Assembly: GCA_017502435.1 (NCBI GenBank)
Contig: JAFVUZ010000171.1
Coordinates: 1 to 43,454 of the forward strand
Source: Lentisphaeria bacterium
GTDB lineage: Bacteria; Verrucomicrobiota; Lentisphaeria; Victivallales; Victivallaceae
Direction of reading: 5' to 3'
Length of the DNA: 43,454 nucleotides
The number at the start of each line of letters is the position of its first letter. The stretch's first letter is position 1. The notes under the pieces were generated by a model. That model was not told where the DNA came from, searched no databases, and saw only the letters and a list, made by a program, of their open reading frames with translations. Made by a program: the position numbers and the translations under genes. Shown here piece after piece: positions 8,201 through 15,630 of the stretch.

Positions 8201-9744
8201 TTTGCTCCTTGTAAATTATCTGCCAATTTTTGTTTATATAATTTATAAAAATAATCTGTGAGAAATAGTTTTGTTTTGTTATATTCAAAAAATTTTATAT
8301 TATTTAAAATATATTCATAATGCTGTTTTTTGGTTGGAAATTTTAAATATTCAACCAAGCGGAATATTAGTTCATCTTCTATTTTTGGGATAAAACAAAT
8401 ATTATTATGTTCTTTTCGTTTTAAACTGGTATTTAAAAAAGTTTCATTCAAACCATAATAATAAGAAGAAATGTCAAAAGAATAGATTAAAAAGCCATTT
8501 AATTCAACTCTAACTTTTGTGTGATAATCATCAATTTTAATATTGTTTATATGGTAGTTGTCCAATAATATGTTTTTTAAAAACTCTTCTGTTTTTTTCA
8601 CTAAAATAGAAAAATCTTTTTTATTGCACAATATGTCAATATCTTTTGAAAAAGGGAATGTTTTTGGAAAATCCTTAGTCATATTTTCAGTTTCATATTT
8701 TATAATCATATAATCATAATTTTTAATTATATTGAAATATTTTTCCAATTTTAAATCAACATTATAAAGCTTGTTAATATATTCAGTTTGTACTGTATTA
8801 TCAGCTGTATGAACAAGGATATCATAGAAATAATTATTGATTTTGTCTTTATAGCAATTCCTGAAAATTCTTTTTAATATTTCTCCTTGAACTAAAATTG
8901 TGTTAAAATTGCTTTGCTTAAATCTAAAAATTGGATATTCTACAAAAATATTTAGAAATCTAATTTTTTTTAAAGGATAGTTTTGCATGTATTCAATTTT
9001 TTTTTCTATCTTCCAATCTGCAATATCATCAATCTTATATATACCTCTAACCATTCTTGTATAAGTATCATTAGAAAAGCTTATATCTTTAACATTTGAA
9101 ACAGGAAATATTGAATTAATTTTTTCTGTAACTTCTTCAAAATATTCAGCCATTGGAGCCCATAAAATGCAGCTGATATAAACTCCTTTATTGTATTCTT
9201 TAAGCAATTTTTCTAAACGAGATTCAATTATATTAATTTCTTTTAAAGTAAAATCATTTTCATAAAACCATTCGATACCATAAAAATGTGTATCGCTAAT
9301 ATCGTTTATTGAAAGTGAAAGTTTTTTTATATTATGAAATAATGCTAATGCTAAACGATGAGAGCCATCCCATAATTTTATTTTACTATTTACTATGATT
9401 GAACTGTTTACATCATAACCATTTTCTTCCCAAGATTTTATTAATTTTATAAAATTTTCTTTAGATTCAATAGAATAACCTTTAAATTTTCTTGAATCTT
9501 GCATTTTACAATATAAATTCCAACCACAATTATTTAATCCATAATAATTTTCAATTGCAAGCAATCTGACAATTGTGTCATAACGATTAAAAGAGTGAGC
9601 TTGATCGAATTGTTGTAAAAAAAGTTCAATCAGCGAAATGTTAGTCACATTTATATTATTTTTTTCAAAATGTGCCCGGAATTTTTTCCGCCATTTTTTA
9701 TATGGTATTAAACAACTAATAATTCTAACTGATATTTTATTCAT
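8197..9744 (-). CDS. unknown three-part protein: ParB/Srx-like motif plus nucleotidyltransferase-like region
   Basis: The protein has 515 residues and very AT-rich codons. Residues about 45-165 contain IVNSKIKLWDGSHRLALALF, with Trp125-Asp-Gly-Ser-His-Arg130. That resembles the DGxHR nucleotide-binding motif of the ParB/sulfiredoxin fold, seen in some small-molecule kinases. A middle part (about 185-300) has an aromatic-rich MVRGIYKIDDIADWKIEKK stretch that I do not recognise. The C-terminal part contains FSKDIDILCNKKDF (Asp368, Asp370), like a nucleotidyltransferase metal site. No signal peptide or convincing membrane helix is visible. It lies between the GT29-like and NeuA-like genes in one operon, 6 nt after the former. 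I infer a role in modifying or transferring a glycan component, perhaps phosphorylation, but assign no function. Confidence 0.6.
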   Translation of the reverse strand: MNKISVRIISCLIPYKKWRKKFRAHFEKNNINVTNISLIELFLQQFDQAHSFNRYDTIVRLLAIENYYGLNNCGWNLYCKMQDSRKFKGYSIESKENFIKLIKSWEENGYDVNSSIIVNSKIKLWDGSHRLALALFHNIKKLSLSINDISDTHFYGIEWFYENDFTLKEINIIESRLEKLLKEYNKGVYISCILWAPMAEYFEEVTEKINSIFPVSNVKDISFSNDTYTRMVRGIYKIDDIADWKIEKKIEYMQNYPLKKIRFLNIFVEYPIFRFKQSNFNTILVQGEILKRIFRNCYKDKINNYFYDILVHTADNTVQTEYINKLYNVDLKLEKYFNIIKNYDYMIIKYETENMTKDFPKTFPFSKDIDILCNKKDFSILVKKTEEFLKNILLDNYHINNIKIDDYHTKVRVELNGFLIYSFDISSYYYGLNETFLNTSLKRKEHNNICFIPKIEDELIFRLVEYLKFPTKKQHYEYILNNIKFFEYNKTKLFLTDYFYKLYKQKLADNLQGAK

Positions 9745-9750
9745 AATATT

Positions 9751-10737
9751 TTATATTTCCTTATTTGAATAATAAAAATCATGTAAAAATGGTGTTTCTT
9801 GGAAAAAATCGTGTATTTTTGAAATTTTACATAGTTTATCGAAGAAATGTTTATTATCATTTATATCATTGGATAAAAATGCAAAGCCGTAAGCGTCAAC
9901 ATCCTTTAAATCCCCCAAAATCTCTTTTAAGTAATAAAATATTATCGCTCCGGAAGTCGGACGTAAAATGTTAGATTCTTTTCGCAGTTTATTATAATAA
10001 TCTTTCTCTATTGTTAAAAGTTTATCATTATATTTTTCAAAATAGTCTCCGATTACATCTAAAATTTCTTTTGACTTAATGTTAAAAGATGTAAAATCAT
10101 CAGCCCAAATTACATAATCATAAATGGATAAATCTTTTTTATTGACAGTATCTTTTGAAGACTGTCTTACCCATATATTTGTTTTTTTACCGTAATCACA
10201 ATGGTATTTTTCTTCTTGAGGATAATTATTGAAACGGATAATTATATCATGAGAATCAATTTCCTGCCCTTTATTTTTTCCTATTTCACAAGGACTGCCT
10301 CCAACAACAGCTATAGATTTACCTTTTAAATATTTTTTAAAGGTATCTAACTTTTCTTTTTTATAAAATTCATCATAATAATACGCTGATTTTTCAATTG
10401 ATGGTGATGTAATGCCTATAGAATTAGCAAATGAAGAACATAATAAATAAAGTTCAACAGGACATTTTTGAATCCCATTAAAGCCAATCAGCCTTTTAAG
10501 CATTATTTTTGCTTCATCCGTCTTTTTTTCCTCTACCAGACAAGAGATGAAAATCAACCATATTTCCGGAGAAATCGTATTCCATAAATACACTGAATCA
10601 GCACAAAATAAGGCTAATTTAATCAATGTTGCTCTGTCGGTCCCGCAGTTCCAATGTTCTTTTACCGCATTGTTAATTTCTCTGTAAAAATGCTTATTGC
10701 CAGCGTTGAAAATATGATTTTTAAGTATTTTAAACAT
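9751..10737 (-). CDS. bacterial GT29-like sialyltransferase homologue
   Basis: The protein has 328 residues. Residues 140-170 (KSIAVVGGSPCEIG...EIDSHDIIIRFN) match the sialylmotif L pattern, VVGNS...IDSHDxVIRxN. Residues 259-285 (RPTSGAIIFYYL...VDAYGF) match sialylmotif S, STG...VDxYGF. His309-x4-Glu314 (HDFFQE) matches the VS motif. These three motifs define CAZy family GT29, best known from animals and also present in some bacteria. The N-terminal 130 residues are helical and unassigned. No signal anchor is seen, so the enzyme would act in the cytosol. It follows neuB by 21 nt and shares its operon with a CMP-sugar synthetase, supporting transfer from a CMP-nonulosonate. The acceptor is unknown. 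Confidence 0.75.
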   Translation of the reverse strand: MFKILKNHIFNAGNKHFYREINNAVKEHWNCGTDRATLIKLALFCADSVYLWNTISPEIWLIFISCLVEEKKTDEAKIMLKRLIGFNGIQKCPVELYLLCSSFANSIGITSPSIEKSAYYYDEFYKKEKLDTFKKYLKGKSIAVVGGSPCEIGKNKGQEIDSHDIIIRFNNYPQEEKYHCDYGKKTNIWVRQSSKDTVNKKDLSIYDYVIWADDFTSFNIKSKEILDVIGDYFEKYNDKLLTIEKDYYNKLRKESNILRPTSGAIIFYYLKEILGDLKDVDAYGFAFLSNDINDNKHFFDKLCKISKIHDFFQETPFLHDFYYSNKEI

Positions 10738-10758
10738 AATACATTTTTATAAAAACAG

Positions 10759-11652
10759 TTACTCTGTTAATTCAAACTCACGTTTTAATTTTTTTCTTTG
10801 CACAGCTTCAATATCAAGAATTTCTTTTGGTTTGTATTCCAAAGCTTTGGCAGTTTGTCTTAAATCCCGTGCAAGTTTTTGCAGCCCTTGCGGTTCAAGA
10901 GATGCTGCATGGTCAGTACCTTTCCATGTCCTGTCCAAAGTGAAATGCCGTTCAAAATATGTAGCCCCCAGAGCCAAAGCTGCAATATCTACGGCAATCC
11001 CCAAATGGTGACCTGAAAAACCTATTCCTTTTACTTCGTTTCCATAAGCTTCTTTAATTCTTACAATCTCTTTCAAACAAATGTCTTCAAAAGGTACAGG
11101 ATAGCCGGATGTACAAGAATAAATTACTAAATCTTTTGCTCTGTCTTTTTCTTTGAAGAAGTTCACAATTTGTCTTTCTTCTACTTGTGTTGTCATTCCG
11201 AAAGAAAGGTGAATTTCGCCAGAATAATTGTCTCTTAAGTATTCAAGCATTGGGAAATTTAAATTACTTGCAGAAGGAACTTTAATCAGTTCAGGGGTCA
11301 GAGACACTATTTCTTTTGCTGCAGTTAAGTCCCAAGTAGAAGTAGAATATATTAAACCTTCTTCTTCACACCATTCTTTCAGTTGTCTGTTTTGTTCTAA
11401 ATCAAATTCCAGGAATTCTCTGTGTGCTCCGTAGGTCGCTCCATAACTGTTAGCCGGATTAGGGTGCGGTGCATTATATTGTTCATGAGTTAAAAGTTCT
11501 TTATTAGTTCTTTTCTGGAACTTTACAATATCAATACTGGAATTTTCATTTAACAACTTAAAAGTACCCAACAATTTAATCATTTGATGAGCAATTTCTA
11601 TATCACCTTTGTGATTACATCCGATTTCTGCAATAATAATTGGTCTTTGCAT
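10759..11652 (-). CDS. neuB: NeuB-family nonulosonate synthase, barrel domain only
   Basis: This is a 297-residue TIM barrel that condenses phosphoenolpyruvate with an N-acylhexosamine or its 6-phosphate. The start IIIAEIGCNHKGDIEIAHQM is the NeuB signature. IVKFQKR, STWDL, KVPSASNLNFPML, GFSGHHLGIA and YFERHFTLDRTWKGTDH are the remaining conserved blocks. Typical NeuB has about 345 residues and ends in an antifreeze-like SAF domain; here the protein stops after the barrel. A TTG at 11658 is possible, but the ATG at 11652, 2 nt after the GT2 stop, fits better. No epimerase (NeuC) is nearby. Substrate choice among Neu5Ac, KDN and their phosphates is open. Confidence 0.85.
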   Translation of the reverse strand: MQRPIIIAEIGCNHKGDIEIAHQMIKLLGTFKLLNENSSIDIVKFQKRTNKELLTHEQYNAPHPNPANSYGATYGAHREFLEFDLEQNRQLKEWCEEEGLIYSTSTWDLTAAKEIVSLTPELIKVPSASNLNFPMLEYLRDNYSGEIHLSFGMTTQVEERQIVNFFKEKDRAKDLVIYSCTSGYPVPFEDICLKEIVRIKEAYGNEVKGIGFSGHHLGIAVDIAALALGATYFERHFTLDRTWKGTDHAASLEPQGLQKLARDLRQTAKALEYKPKEILDIEAVQRKKLKREFELTE

Positions 11653-11654
11653 CT

Positions 11655-12536
11655 TCAATATCTTTCTGTATATTTTATTTTTACCGGAATTAATCCGAAA
11701 AGTAATTTTTTGGTTTTAAAAGTTCCTTTGTAAGTTTTTATGAAAGGAGATTCAAAATAACTTTCAATATAGTTTAATCTTTCCGGTAATGTTATATTTT
11801 TTTCTTTTGCAAATATTTGTAATTCGGTATATGCAGCAACATGATCCTGTTTTTTCTTTTCTGCTGCAGTTTTGGATTTAACTGTAGATGAAGTATTGGT
11901 AATGTAGTGATATGTTGTATTGGGACATGAAATTATTTTATTGGCGGCGTAAATTGTTTTTGCCATGAACATTACATCTTCAACATAACAGTTTTCCGCA
12001 AATAAAATATTATTTTTTTGCAAAAAATCATTCTTGAAAATTTTGTTTGTTACATTGAAAAATCTTTGTTTATTGTCTTTGCAAATATTAATTTTATCAA
12101 CTGTTCCGACGGCTTCTTTTATTTCTTTATATGATACATTATATCTGTTGTATTTCTTTTTGTGTTTCAATAAATTTGTGCTGACAATATCCGCATTGTA
12201 TTTTTCCGCAATATTGTACATTTTCTCACAATAATCAATGTCAATATAATCATCAGCGTCAACAAAAACTGTATATTTGCCACAGGCGTTTTCCAATCCG
12301 CGATTGCGGGCGGCACCTTGTTTTTGATTTTTTTGAGATATGATTTTTATTCTTGTATCAATGTTTGCATATTCAGATAAAATTGTTTCGGATTTATCAG
12401 TGGACCCGTCATTTATGCAAATTATTTCTATATCTTTTAATGTTTGATGGACTAAACTTTCCAGACAGTTTTTTAAGTATTTTTCTGCATTAAAAACCGG
12501 AACAATTATTGACACTTTTGTATCGTTCGATTGCAT
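11655..12536 (-). CDS. GT2 family glycosyltransferase
   Basis: This 293-residue GT-A enzyme has the start VSIIVPVFNAEKYLKNCLESL, the nucleotide loop CINDGSTDKS, AARNRGL, and the metal site Asp93-Ala-Asp95-Asp96. The C-terminus ends in KLLFGLIPVKIKY, a membrane-contact motif like the one at the start of the last gene of the operon. It would add one sugar residue to a surface polysaccharide or glycolipid on the cytosolic face. It is the first gene of the seven-gene minus-strand operon. Its SD (AGGA near 12545) lies inside a sequence that can pair with the 5' end of the leader RNA. Donor and acceptor are unknown. Confidence 0.85.
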   Translation of the reverse strand: MQSNDTKVSIIVPVFNAEKYLKNCLESLVHQTLKDIEIICINDGSTDKSETILSEYANIDTRIKIISQKNQKQGAARNRGLENACGKYTVFVDADDYIDIDYCEKMYNIAEKYNADIVSTNLLKHKKKYNRYNVSYKEIKEAVGTVDKINICKDNKQRFFNVTNKIFKNDFLQKNNILFAENCYVEDVMFMAKTIYAANKIISCPNTTYHYITNTSSTVKSKTAAEKKKQDHVAAYTELQIFAKEKNITLPERLNYIESYFESPFIKTYKGTFKTKKLLFGLIPVKIKYTERY

Positions 12537-12682
12537 TTTTTACATCCTATAAGATTTATTATCTATTTATTTCCCTGCTCATTCTCTCGAATCCTCGTAT
12601 TGCAATATTTTTTTTAATCCTCCTTTTTGAGTTTAATTTTACATTTTGCAACTTCCTATAATAAATCTTATCGGAAGTTAAT
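12537..12682 (-). promoter_or_regulatory. structured leader RNA of the glycan operon
   Basis: From the predicted start near 12682 the transcript begins with a hairpin: AACTTCC-x-ATAA arms at 12679-12668 and 12661-12650, loop of 6, one mismatch. The segment at 12674-12658 can instead pair with 12562-12546 (16 of 17 positions). The latter covers the SD of the first gene. The two structures exclude each other, so the leader could switch between exposed and hidden SD. Between them lie a strong AGGAGG (about 12612-12619) and a seven-codon ATG frame at about 12579-12559 whose stop falls in the SD-side segment. The alternative reading is a 129-bp MITE with 17-bp ends. All of this is inference from base pairing by eye. 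Confidence 0.4.
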
Positions 12683-12688
12683 AACATT

Positions 12689-12716
12689 ATTATAGCATAG
12701 AAATAATAAAAATCAA
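12689..12716 (-). promoter_or_regulatory. sigma-70 promoter of the glycan operon
   Basis: On the minus strand, TTGATT (12716-12711) and a perfect TATAAT (12694-12689) are separated by 16 bp. This gives a leader of about 145 nt before the GT2 ATG at 12536. It is the only good promoter ahead of the seven genes. It places the ATG at 12687 upstream of the transcription start. Confidence 0.6.
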
Positions 12717-12739
12717 ATAAATTGTTTTATTATTTGTTG

Positions 12740-13092
12740 TTATTGTCCGAAATTTTGTGAAAATATCAGATGAGAGAAAGCGGGGACGGTTTATCTTGTG
12801 TTTTTTGCAGATAATCCGGAATAAATTTACGTTGAAGTGTTTTTTTTCATAAACACCTCCATTTGATTGTAAAACACATTATTTAAAAGGTGATGAATAA
12901 TATAATTCAAGTATCAATAAATACGAATTTTATATAATAAAAAACTTTTTCCGCTTGACAAATTGATATTTTGATGTTAAACTTATTGTACATTTGATAA
13001 ATTCTTTACTTTTTTGTTGCTACTGTTAAAAAATAAAGGTCAGATGCACTTTTGTCAAGTATCTTTATGTTTCACAAAATTTCAGACAATAA
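12740..13092. mobile_element. 353-bp MITE-like element with 23-bp terminal inverted repeats
   Basis: The left end (12740-12762) and right end (13070-13092) are inverted repeats matching at 22 of 23 positions. The left end plus 5 flanking or inner bases is repeated exactly at 6061-6088. The interior has no long open frame. It does contain a minus-strand promoter-like pair (TTGTCA at 12961-12956 and TATA sequence near 12937), an SD and a frame-disrupted start of a small gene (12766-12850). I could not recognise a target-site duplication. The size and ends suggest a non-autonomous element, but no transposase family can be named. Confidence 0.5.
12766..12850 (-). pseudogene. frame-disrupted small reading frame inside the MITE-like element
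   Basis: An ATG at 12850 follows GGAGG by 5 nt, then a run of eight A. In the ATG frame translation stops after seven codons (MKKNTST). Removing one A opens a 27-codon frame, MKKTLQRKFIPDYLQKTQDK followed by PSPLSLI, ending at 12766. It then continues past the TGA into the terminal repeat (YFHKISDNN). The pattern suggests a decayed or slippage-dependent peptide gene. The protein is not recognised. Confidence 0.3.
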
Positions 13093-13110
13093 TGAAAAAC
13101 AGGAAAATCA

Positions 13111-13190
13111 GGGGGCTGTTGCAAAAACTCAAAAAAGTAAGCAGCAGTCCTTTTTGCAATAAAAAATCAGTCTGCGTTTAGTACACAGCG
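13111..13190. repeat. dispersed repeat, copy 2, with GGGGCTGTTGCAAAA end
   Basis: Positions 13158-13190 match 74-106 with one mismatch. The segment 13112-13126 matches the motif at 198-212 in inverted orientation. TTGCAAAAA (13119-13127) and TTTTTGCAA (13151-13159) form a 9-bp stem. The unit abuts the stop codon of the aldo/keto reductase gene. The end motif resembles termini of several bacterial insertion sequences, but the family is not identified. Confidence 0.5.
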
Positions 13191-13194
13191 TAAT

Positions 13195-14040
13195 TTATTT
13201 GAGGGGAACTCTGGAAATTTCACGCTGATCGGGGTATTCCCGACGCAAGAGTTCAATATCGTCTCCGTCGAGCTGCAGATTTACAGCAGAGATATTGTCC
13301 CATTGATGATTCCAATTTTGCGAAGCACTGATGGTTGTGACGCTGTTTTGAGCGACGAGCCATGCAATGGCGAGCTGTTGAAGCGAGATGGAATATTTTT
13401 CACAGAGCCGGTCAGTCAGCGGGCAGTTTTTCAGGTATTGCAGAGGACGCCATGCCTGCAGAATAACATCATTTTCCTGACAGAAAGGGAGTAATTCTTT
13501 TTCCGGCTCACGGCAGACCAGACTGTATTCGACCTGATTGACAACGATCGGAGCTTCTGAAATCTGCATGGCACGTTCAAGGCGTTTTGTATTGAAGTTG
13601 CTGACGCCGATATATTCAGCAATTTTCTGCTGAACAAGTTCATTCATTGCGTTGAGAGTTTCTTCAAGCGGTACGCTTTCGTCGATTTGATGGTACAAAT
13701 ATAAATCAAAGTGGTCAGTTTTTAGCCGGTTGAGGGAATTTTCCGCCGCCCGCCAGACATCATCGCGGCGGAGGTGGTTTTTCCAGACTTTAGAGCATAG
13801 CTGATAACTGTCACGTTTTGCCCCTTTAAGAGCAGTTCCGACCAGAGTTTCAGCATAGCCGTCTGCATAATATTCCGCAGTATCGATCCATGTAATGCCG
13901 CTGGTCATTGCATTTTCGATGGCTTCTATCTGACGGACATCATTATTTTCCGGATCGTGAAATTCCCTGCCGCCGAAGCCCCATGTTCCGAGACCGAGCA
14001 GGGGGATGGAAAAGCCGTTTTTGAGAGTTTTATTTTTCAT
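13195..14040 (-). CDS. aldo/keto reductase
   Basis: This 281-residue cytosolic NADPH-dependent oxidoreductase is of the classic TIM-barrel AKR type. The catalytic tetrad is visible as Asp53, Tyr58 (WIDTAEYY), Lys84 (SKVWKN) and His117 (LYHQ). The segments YIGVSNF and VVNQVEYS are family blocks. Its ATG follows the panB stop by one base, so the two are cotranslated. AKR-type ketopantoyl reductases are known in fungi, and a role in pantothenate synthesis is a reasonable inference from this coupling. A general carbonyl reductase cannot be excluded. Confidence 0.85.
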   Translation of the reverse strand: MKNKTLKNGFSIPLLGLGTWGFGGREFHDPENNDVRQIEAIENAMTSGITWIDTAEYYADGYAETLVGTALKGAKRDSYQLCSKVWKNHLRRDDVWRAAENSLNRLKTDHFDLYLYHQIDESVPLEETLNAMNELVQQKIAEYIGVSNFNTKRLERAMQISEAPIVVNQVEYSLVCREPEKELLPFCQENDVILQAWRPLQYLKNCPLTDRLCEKYSISLQQLAIAWLVAQNSVTTISASQNWNHQWDNISAVNLQLDGDDIELLRREYPDQREISRVPLK

Positions 14041-14041
14041 A

Positions 14042-14836
14042 TCAGAAACAGTTTTTTTCTTCAGGGAAATTGCCGTTTTTCACATCATTGACATAATTTT
14101 TGATTGCTTCACGCATTATTGAACCGCATTCGGCATAGCGTTTAGCGTGTTTGGGGAGGAAATCTCCGATTCCGAGAACGTCGGTCAGAACCTGAACCTG
14201 TCCGTCACAGAATTTGCCGCCGCCGATACCGATAGTCGGGATTTCGATATTTTCTGAAATCATTCTGCCGATATTTTCCGGCATACATTCAAGGACGACG
14301 GAAAAAGCACCCGCCTGCTGAACTGCGATGGCTTCTTCAAGCAGTCTTTTTGCATCCTCTTCGGTTTTTCCGCTCAATTTATAACCGCCGGAGGTAAGGA
14401 CTTTCTGCGGGAGCAGTCCGATATGAGCCATGACGGGAATGCCGCATTCGACCATTTTCTGCATAACGGGGAGGATGGAGAGACCGCCTTCGATTTTTAC
14501 GGCATCAGCGCCGCATTTTTGCAGATACATGGCGGCGTTGTCAATGGCTTTTTCCATGGAATTCTGGAAGGTCATGAACGGCATATCAGCGACGACAAAA
14601 GCATCGGGGGCACCGCGGCGGACAGCCTGAACATGAAACATTGATTCTTCGAGGCTCAGAGCGATAGTATTGGAATAACCGAGGATGGCATTGGCCATGG
14701 AGTCTCCGACCAGAAGCAGGTCTGCACCGGCTTCGTATGCGATTTTTGCGGTGACGGCATCATAAGAAGTTATCATTACGATTTTGTTTCCTTCGGCTTT
14801 CATTTTGCGGAAGGTGTTGACTGTATTTTTTATCAT
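14042..14836 (-). CDS. panB: 3-methyl-2-oxobutanoate hydroxymethyltransferase PanB
   Basis: This 264-residue enzyme makes ketopantoate from 2-oxoisovalerate and methylene-tetrahydrofolate, the first committed step to pantothenate and CoA. Mg2+ and substrate residues are in place: Asp45 (GDSMAN), Asp84 (ADMPF) and Glu116 (KIEGG). The general base is Glu183 (VLECMPE). MAHIGLLPQ and IGIGGG are further signatures. The length is normal. It starts 12 nt after the DtxR-like gene and is followed at once by the aldo/keto reductase gene. No panC, panD or panE lies in the window. Confidence 0.94.
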   Translation of the reverse strand: MIKNTVNTFRKMKAEGNKIVMITSYDAVTAKIAYEAGADLLLVGDSMANAILGYSNTIALSLEESMFHVQAVRRGAPDAFVVADMPFMTFQNSMEKAIDNAAMYLQKCGADAVKIEGGLSILPVMQKMVECGIPVMAHIGLLPQKVLTSGGYKLSGKTEEDAKRLLEEAIAVQQAGAFSVVLECMPENIGRMISENIEIPTIGIGGGKFCDGQVQVLTDVLGIGDFLPKHAKRYAECGSIMREAIKNYVNDVKNGNFPEEKNCF

Positions 14837-14848
14837 TTCAACATGACC

Positions 14849-15538
14849 TTAATTATTAAGCATGAATGTTTTTTTGACCATGATATGTTTTGCTTCTTTC
14901 TCCCGGATGGAGAGGCTGCTGCCCATGACACGGATGCGGAGCAGATCGCCGAAGGGGGCGTGTCCCTCAAGGGTCAGCATTGTGCCGCGGATAAGACCGA
15001 GGTCGGCAAATTTGCGGATACCGTTGAGTTTGCCGGAGATGCTGTCGATAACTGCACTTTCGCCGACTTCGAGTTCAGAGAGAGCTACGGGTATGCTGTT
15101 ATTGTCCAAGCCGATACACGGCATTTTTTCATCGATTACCTTGCGGAGTTTTTCGCATGACGGATCATCGGCAATGGTTTCAGCCAGAAAAGCAAGTCTG
15201 GAAGTGGTTTTTTCGCCGATGATGTGTTCGATTTCGCAAGCTACCCGGTTGGCGTGATCTTCATCAAGACGGATTATATTGACGAAGAATTTTTTCAGAC
15301 TGCGGTGGCGGCGGCGGATGACAGCCCCGATGGCGGCACCTTCGGGAGTCAGTTCAACGGGGGAGTGAGGTTGATAAACGATCAGTTTTTTTTCGCTTAA
15401 ATTCTGAAGTGCTTTGGTAGCAGACGGCATTTTCACTCCGAGACGGTCGGCAATATCTTTGGTATGTGCATGACCGTTTTCCTCAATGATTTCGGAGATT
15501 ATTTCAATATAATCTTCCAAACTGCTGGAAATTTTCAT
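14849..15538 (-). CDS. DtxR/MntR-family metal-dependent repressor
   Basis: This 229-residue cytosolic regulator has a winged helix in residues about 10-60 (HTKDIADRLGVKMPSATKAL is the recognition region). The dimerisation and metal domain contains His78 and Cys101-Glu102-x-Glu104-His105, the usual ligand pattern of iron- or manganese-sensing members. Residues about 150-225 form an FeoA/SH3-like domain. The presence of Cys101 favours the DtxR/IdeR (Fe) type over MntR. No iron transporter gene is adjacent; the downstream genes are for pantothenate synthesis. Its targets are therefore probably elsewhere. The ribosome site is AAAGGAA. Confidence 0.88.
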   Translation of the reverse strand: MKISSSLEDYIEIISEIIEENGHAHTKDIADRLGVKMPSATKALQNLSEKKLIVYQPHSPVELTPEGAAIGAVIRRRHRSLKKFFVNIIRLDEDHANRVACEIEHIIGEKTTSRLAFLAETIADDPSCEKLRKVIDEKMPCIGLDNNSIPVALSELEVGESAVIDSISGKLNGIRKFADLGLIRGTMLTLEGHAPFGDLLRIRVMGSSLSIREKEAKHIMVKKTFMLNN

Positions 15539-15630
15539 ATTTTGTTATTCCTTTTGAGATTTTATATATTTTTGCAGAAAATATACACTCAAATCATGGA
15601 AAATGCAAATTAACTGCGGCTATTTTTTTC

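Noticed and set aside
12559-12687. 42-codon basic reading frame (MLLTSDKIYYRKLQNVKLNS...) just ahead of the GT2 gene
   Set aside because: Its ATG lies upstream of the predicted transcription start at about 12682 and directly beside the -10 box, with no SD. The base pairing of the region explains the sequence better than coding does. It could still be a gene remnant.
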